Source: Diadema setosum (Eukaryota; Echinodermata; Echinoidea; Diadematoida; Diadematidae). From it: a DNA stretch of 64,000 nt. The notes under the pieces were generated by a model that had not been told where the DNA came from, did no database searches, and was given only the letters and a program-made list of their open reading frames with translations. Numbering within the stretch: position 1 is the first letter of the stretch; every line of letters begins with the position of its first letter. Location of the stretch: contig CM067079.1 in the NCBI GenBank assembly GCA_033980235.1, forward strand, positions 27,485,562 to 27,549,561, in the 5' to 3' direction. Shown in pieces: positions 58,134 to 64,000 of this stretch. The position numbers were made by a program, and so were the translations under genes.

Positions 58134-59165
58134 ACACACTTTTCCAGTGTGTGCATAACTTTCTTTCCGTTATTCACATGTGTTTGGAAAGTCCACTTGT
58201 CATTGAATGATCCTTTTAAAGCTTAGACTCTGCTCATTCAGAATAAACCATTTACTAAAAATCTATGTCTGGTGACTTTTTAATGGTTTATGATACGCGA
58301 TCACATTTGATCTAATTCCCATAAGTTACTATAACATTATGTCATGGGATTGTTCTTACATAATGATGAGCATCTATGATGAAATAAGTGCTGAAATCAC
58401 TAGCACCAACTAAGCAGGCACTAAAATACATGTACCATTTTCTACAAGCATTACGGTGCTTCTTTAACACATGCCTGTTCCATGAACACTTTTATCAATA
58501 TTTCTGTTTTTGAGTACGTGCGAAAATTCTCATATTAGAAAAAAAAATAGCGAGTGTGACCGGATCTAACCGACAAAGATGCCTTGCACGACACAAGTGG
58601 TACTCGTGCGGCTCTCTACTGGTATCAGTAGCTACAACTGAATCCAGGGCGGTGGGTGAAGGAGTTCACGAGATGAAGCTTCGATGTAAAAGGATACACT
58701 AACTTCCCTTTGTCGTTAGCCTGGTATCTACGCGGCGACATGAAATGTATACCCTACTAACGATGGCGTACAGAAGCAGTTTAATGGGGCGATTTTAAGT
58801 GCGCGCAGTCGACACTCCGTACATCAATCCCTCATCCCCCCCCCCCCCCCCACAAACGAAGTGACCATTAGATGCGGATCCTTTGTCTCCCTGACCATTA
58901 GTTAAATATTCCGCTCTGTCGGAGTCACCTTTTCCCGAAATGTCATCGACCAGTATTGATTATTACCACCAATTTCGAGAACAATAAATTACACTTGCGT
59001 GAGTAGCTATCGGAAATGTTAATTGATGCAACGCGTAATTAACTCTGTTCATGGTCCACGATTATAACGCGACTGAAAAAGCACATCAAGTTGTGATCTT
59101 TAGAAATTATTCTATCCGTAGAGGGGACTACTAGGTAATTAGGGATAATCCCACAGCGGGTACAT
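58134..59165. other. No gene seen
   Basis: A C run at 58839-58852; no exon-like structure. Confidence 0.45.
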
Positions 59166-59169
59166 ATTG

Positions 59170-59600
59170 TATACCTACGCCTTACGAGTCCCTTACGAAC
59201 GCCTTGCAAACTCGAAGAGTTGATGTTCGTAAGAATAGCGTAGGAATCTCCCTTCGTAAGGCATTCTTACGAAAGACGTAAGAGCCCTCTATAAACGACT
59301 TAAGGCGTTCTTATAATCATCGTAAGAATTTCAGGCTTCTAAAATTGTCTCTCAAACGTACAAATTCTGGCTTTGTTCTTACCATGTTCGTACGACGTTC
59401 GTACGGACGACTTACGAAGAGAGGGTTTCGTACGAAGTTAAAAAAAGATATTGGACAAGACCATTGACCAGGCTACGAACTTACGAACGGTCTACGAACG
59501 CTTGTTTTGTATGGCCTTCTCAAGAAGATCTTACGAAATTGTCTAAAATCGTTCGTACGGCGTTTGTAGCAGTTCTAAATGGTATTTGTGATCAGGCCAT
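59170..59600. repeat. Inverted-repeat-rich block of TTACGAA/CGTACG motifs
   Basis: TTACGAA or TTCGTAA occurs about a dozen times, with GTTCGTACG(A/G) near 59390-59405 and 59550. The repeated, alternating motif resembles the subterminal arms of the other foldback elements; clear outer ends were not found. Confidence 0.55.
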
Positions 59601-59918
59601 AAGAAAAGACGCTTTAACGTTTAGGGTCCAGTCAAGTACGTAACTTCACCACGCTGTGATGAGGTAAATCTCCATTGCTATACCACTGTGAAGAGATTAT
59701 TAGACTAAACTGAAAGTTTGCACGTCATTCTATCCGTGACCGATACTATAACTTCCAACTCAATAGTATCGTCTTTGCAGAAGACATTCGAGGTGAAAGT
59801 GAAAAGTGAGGGTTTCATTGCTCCGAATTCTTAAACCTGATAAGAATGCCTACGTCAGAAAGAAACAAGTTTTTCTGAAAAAAAAAAACGTAAGAAAGAA
59901 CGTTTCCCATTCGTTTTG

Positions 59919-60128
59919 TCAATGATCCCAAACTTTTGCTTGCGACCATAGGGGCCTATTACAGTTTCTACAGTAAGGAAACATAAAATGGGTGATACTA
60001 GTGAAATTGCAGCATCCTTGAAGTTTAAACACACGTTCTTCTATATTCCCATCTGCAGCGATTTTCTCTGCCTTTGCTGGGTACTCTCTTATAGGTTCAT
60101 GCTTTTTGCGTTTCCGTTGTTGTGACAT
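59919..60128 (-). CDS. Unidentified small ORF, doubtful
   Basis: ATG at 60128 opens MSQQRKRKKHEPIREYPAKA, then EKIAADGNIEERVFKLQG and CCNFTSITHFMFPYCRNCN. The first 40 residues are basic and charged and read like a protein N-terminus; four cysteines follow. No homology recognised and no splice partner found. Chance remains likely. Confidence 0.22.
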   Translation of the reverse strand: MSQQRKRKKHEPIREYPAKAEKIAADGNIEERVFKLQGCCNFTSITHFMFPYCRNCNRPLWSQAKVWDH

Positions 60129-60289
60129 CCCGACATCAGGCTCGATACGACGGTGGGTTCACGCGGGTGGTGATCTGGGTAGGCGGAACTTACATATAGT
60201 AAACAATGACCTCTCTCCACCTGATATTCGCAATGCGTCCGAATCTTCCGCAGCGGTTGTATAATAGCAAGCTTTAGATCTGTGACGCG

Positions 60290-60400
60290 ACGCGAACGCT
60301 AAGACGACGCATCTTCCCGGGTTAGACAATAGAAACAGCTGTCTCGCGCATGTGCACAATGCCATTTCTTAGCCAAATAGCGTCGTCTTAGCATTCGATT
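60290..60400. repeat. Inverted repeat, about 18-nt arms
   Basis: CGAACGCTAAGACGACGC (near 60292) is complemented by GCGTCGTCTTAGCATTCG (near 60380) with one mismatch. Confidence 0.75.
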
Positions 60401-61940
60401 GCAAACCTAAAACTCGCTATTGTTCTGGCGTATCGTCCAGCCGTAATTTCGTGATCAAATGTTATGGACATTCATTTTGTTATGTTTATCTTCGTAAGTA
60501 TTTCACGCTTCATATAATATGTTGTCATTTAAATTTCATGTAAGCATTCATCTTGTATCAACTTCTGCTGGGAATCTATGAAAATCTCAATTATTGGAAA
60601 TGCTTCTTTGGAATTGTTTTCTTATCTCACGTGTATTTGTTGTAGCCGACAATAAGTATTATCGACGCATTCAGTTCTTGATATGTTCATGATTTTACTT
60701 GTAAAATGTCGAATATATACAGTAGAACCATTGAATAAACAAGCAAACAAACCGGGTGTCTTACGGTTACCCCGGCTTCAAAGTTGCCATGTGGACACAA
60801 TTATTCTAACAACGTATGAAGTAACTCTGGGCATCATATGCTTTGTGGTCTATATGGATTATTTGAAATACTGGCCACTTTAAAAAAAAAAAAAATCTAG
60901 GATAAGGCAGGAAACCAACAGGAAACCGATTGATCGGACGCACGATATTATCACCGCAGGCTTGAGGTGTTTACTGGGATGCGTGAAATTTTGGCTGAGC
61001 GCATTAACAGAGGTTTGGTTGGTAAAAATAAAGCCACTGCTCAAACTGATTTCCCTCCTGACAAATAATCTCGCTGGGAGTATCTTTGTAGCTTTACTTG
61101 TTATATACAATACACACGTATAGGTTGTCATGGGCGACCGCTCCAAATGATTTAATTCCTAGAGCAGCTCGCACGTAACTCGGACAGGTTCTTATCGTAA
61201 CTGTACTATTATTATTTTTCAAGCAGGTGGGGGCTTAGACTTAGCAAAGGAATTAGCCAGTAATGCTGTGATATGCTTCTGTTGCAAGTATTCCCCAATA
61301 AACAGAATTAAAAGCGATAGGCGCTTCATATAGTGCGTAGATTTCGATAATCCCAACGTTAATCATGCATGTGTAATTCCCTTACTTTTATGGCATTCCA
61401 TCCAACGAGCGTATTCCGTCTGTCTATATATGGTGATTAATCTTCTTGCTCGGTTCGCGTACCGGCAAATGCTAGTCAGGCTCCTTTCCTTATTAAAGAA
61501 AAGGGCACCAGGCCACAAAGGTTTTCACGCAGCTCTTGCTCGTTTATAGGTTGTTAAAAGATTGAGACAGAGATTATAGTATACGCGCTTCTGTCACGGA
61601 GTATACTGTAGCGCATGATATACATAATCTTGCTTTTAAATCCACCGAATCGATATGAGCGAAGCGTGCGTTTATAGGGGCTTGCTAGCTGTAAAGGCAA
61701 ACCCAAATACATTTTGAATTTCACGTGCAGAGCTCGCTCTCACAATACGATGTACCAGCTCTTATTTTGCAAATTACCCAACGCACCATGAGATGTGCAG
61801 AGTAAACAAATAAGCACTGTGACATGATGACGAAGTTCAATGCCTCATAGACAGCGTAGTCACAATCTCCAATATTAAATGTGTTAGTCAAATACCGGTT
61901 AGTGATTGGCTAAACACAGTCACGTGATGGAGGCACATTG
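60401..61940. other. No gene seen
   Basis: Nothing recognised beyond an A run at 60881-60894. Confidence 0.45.
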
Positions 61941-61944
61941 GTTA

Positions 61945-61992
61945 TTTTCGCCCATGGGCAGAACATCTTTGCAATGTTCTCCCATGGGAAAA
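61945..61992. repeat. Small hairpin
   Basis: TTTTCGCCCATGGGCAGAACAT pairs with ATGTTCTCCCATGGGAAAA across a 7-nt loop, with two single-base bulges. Confidence 0.82.
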
Positions 61993-62159
61993 CATTTTCA
62001 CGTAACAAATGACAAACGATACCAAACGATTGAACGATCATATTTTTTCACGCAATCGATAGGATAAATTTGCCTATTCCATATAATGTGAAAAAGCAGA
62101 TGACCGATTATTGTAATGCGTACGATTTGACTAACCCATTAATATTATGATATAACACA

Positions 62160-62308
62160 GATGATGACTTTTGTTGTCGGGAACATGTACCAAACGTTCC
62201 ACCCTCAGGGTCTGAAATGCTATTTCGGGAGGCTATAAGTCCCTCAATAGCATTTCAAACCCTTCGGGTGGAACATTCAGTATTTTCCCTCCCCCGCCAG
62301 TCATCATC
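62160..62308. mobile_element. 149-bp foldback with GATGATGACT ends
   Basis: The ends are GATGATGACT and AGTCATCATC. Inner arms GTTCCACCCTCAGGGTCTGA then AATGCTATT match AATAGCATTTCAAACCCTTC then GGGTGGAAC. Flanked by TATAACACA and TATTATATTG. Confidence 0.85.
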
Positions 62309-62309
62309 T

Positions 62310-63400
62310 ATTATATTGTGAAATGGGTACAACACAAATCAAATAATGATTCTATGACTGTCGCTGTTACGTGTCACCGCATGGGTTGAATAGTTCACAA
62401 AAGAAGTTCGTGTGTACCATTATTCCTTTGCCGATCTCATCGGTCCGTTGAGTTGTGGACAAACAGACTTTTGAAAATGTCAATTCTTGCCTGGCACTGT
62501 GTCATACTAGTTCCAATAGGCCTTATGTTGTTGCTTCAAGTGCAGCTTTCAAGTTATTGTAAACAGTATTGTCATATGCGACTTTGGTTGAGATTTGAGG
62601 GAGCATCAACGTGGACCAATAAGCCAGTTCGTAATTAGCTCATGTGCACATAGGTACAAATGACCATTCGTTTTTCTCAGTTGGTTAGGCACCTACAACT
62701 CAATTCAAAGCAACATAATGAATCAGCTTGCCCAACATAGCAATTTATGGAACTCGTATTCAAAGAAACTTAAGGATGAACCTGCGTATAGATAGAATCC
62801 CCAGAATGGTTCGTCGATCAACGCTTTGAGAAGCATCAATTTCATTGTGCTATTTTGAATACATTAACATACTTTTTCTATTTTCTGTTTGTATTTTATG
62901 TCACTATGAGCTTGTATTGTATATTGAATTGCCGAATAAATAATAATGTTAATAATAGTAATAAATACCAGGCTTGTGCTGTCAGGTGGATGTACTGGCA
63001 GACACCATTTACAAGGATTACATGAATAATCATAGCATTACAGATGCTTATCTCAGTGAATTTAAAAACCGACTCGTCTCTCGGTACAAATGACCTTTTT
63101 CTGCTCATGCTCAAAGTGGAACTCCGAACTGGCGTAATATAATCTGTGCCCGTAGTCGAGAGAGCATAGTGCATGAGTTTTAGTTATAAATGATCTGCAA
63201 AACTGGGCATACTGAATTGTGGAAATACCGTTGATGGTGGAATGCGGAAACCTATCCAGCAACTTCTGTTGCAGACCGCACAGTTATGATTTTGAATGCC
63301 CTTTCTTTTTACGTCATGGATCTTACGTCAAATTGGTCTTTGCTGAAGTAAGCAACAGCAGCAACAACAAACAGTCAAACAAAACGCTCCAGGTGTTTTA
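62310..63400. other. No gene; probable retroposon tail
   Basis: GCCGAATAAATAATAATGTT then AATAATAGTAATAAA near 62931-62966 looks like a plus-strand LINE 3' terminus with a TAA-type tail. Nothing else. Confidence 0.4.
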
Positions 63401-63401
63401 T

Positions 63402-63407
63402 TGCGTG

Positions 63408-63445
<38 letters not shown>

Positions 63446-63465
63446 ATTGTCTGTGTGTGTCTGTT
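63402..63465. repeat. (GT)n microsatellite
   Basis: GTGTGTGTGCGTG run. Confidence 0.97.
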
Positions 63466-64000
63466 GTGTGCCCTGCTAACCAATCACGTAAAATTAACTT
63501 GGATGTGGCGCTATACATCACCGAATCCTTACAGACTTTAATTTACTTGTAATGGATCAGTGTATATTTAGCCACGCGTTTACAGCCAGTCAGAAGGCTT
63601 TTTCAAAGGTACATGTCGATGTAGCAGCAAATTGTGCAAACTGGACTGAAACTGCTAAAATGCTGGATGTGAGCGTATGGTGAGTCGACCATTTTATTCT
63701 CATAATATTCGAATTTCATGCGTAACAACGATTGCTTCCGACAACTGGAAAGTTACTTCAACCTTGCCAGAGAACTCACACATGCAAACTATTATACAGG
63801 TCTCCAATATGAACGTAGGAAGAACAGTTCTGTAAAATGGACTGTGTAGACACGCACAATTTGTTACCTAGTATAACATGCACGAGATGAGAATAAACCC
63901 CACTGTCAATGATTTATGTGGGATTGCGCAAGATACTTAGTAGCTACTTTCATTAATTTGCAGACTATTATGCATCATCATTTTTTTTAATGTACTATAG
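63466..64000. other. No gene seen
   Basis: No ORF, repeat or splice pattern recognised to the window edge. Confidence 0.45.

Overview
The window reads as non-coding, repeat-dense nuclear DNA from an animal, most likely a marine deuterostome. An echinoderm is my best guess, because GCGAGCGAGCGGAGCGAGC-type arrays, CCTCCGCCAAGG...GGAGG repeats and TGACCTTTGACCTTGACC arrays are common there; this is inference, since no species-diagnostic gene is present. GT-AG introns, tRNA-derived SINEs, LINE fragments, many (TA)n/(TG)n microsatellites and the lack of dense ORFs rule out a bacterial or organellar origin. Almost all long open frames are microsatellite translations or chance.

The organising feature is a tandem duplication of a roughly 3.6-4.0 kb unit. 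Copy B (22379-25955) is continuous. Copy A is split (6095-9717 and 21673-22055) by an 11.95 kb DNA transposon at 9722-21668. That transposon has perfect 15-bp terminal inverted repeats and TTAA duplicated on both sides, and copy B serves as a diverged empty-site reference. It carries two decayed genes. On the minus strand, a THAP-domain exon (20965-21347) lies just inside the right end, with possible further exons to 16749. On the plus strand, a three-exon pseudogene (10431-15174) encodes the cysteine-rich 'ballast' (C-terminal cytoplasmic) domain known from P2X7. A TTAA target plus a THAP protein fits the Kolobok superfamily.

Intron 2 of the ballast pseudogene holds a stack of later insertions: a repeat with GTCCCCGCCG/CGGCGGGGAC ends (11836-14915) containing a 158-bp tandem array, into which a 1.98 kb element inserted with an 8-bp target duplication (11899-13881), which itself contains a foldback (12124-12509). 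Further right in the transposon are an inverted ballast fragment and an element packed with the palindrome CAAGCAATTGCTTG (15615-16476).

Elsewhere there are: six perfect 29-nt hairpins in tandem (1601-1913); a 1.1 kb inverted-repeat element (3116-4200); several foldbacks (5589-5760, 41065-42058, 42929-43083, 62160-62308 and others); a possible 4.8 kb TTAA element (27125-31956) containing an approximately 163-bp tandem array (28821-30481); two copies of one tRNA-derived SINE family (42488-42785, 47150-47420); a full SINE with a nested retroposon (27505-27906); a truncated CR1/L2-like LINE ORF2 end (39059-39670); and MITEs whose ends read GGGCC...TTTCATAAA. The only candidate host exon is a signal-peptide-like first exon at 44901-45003. 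The right third holds no gene I can support.
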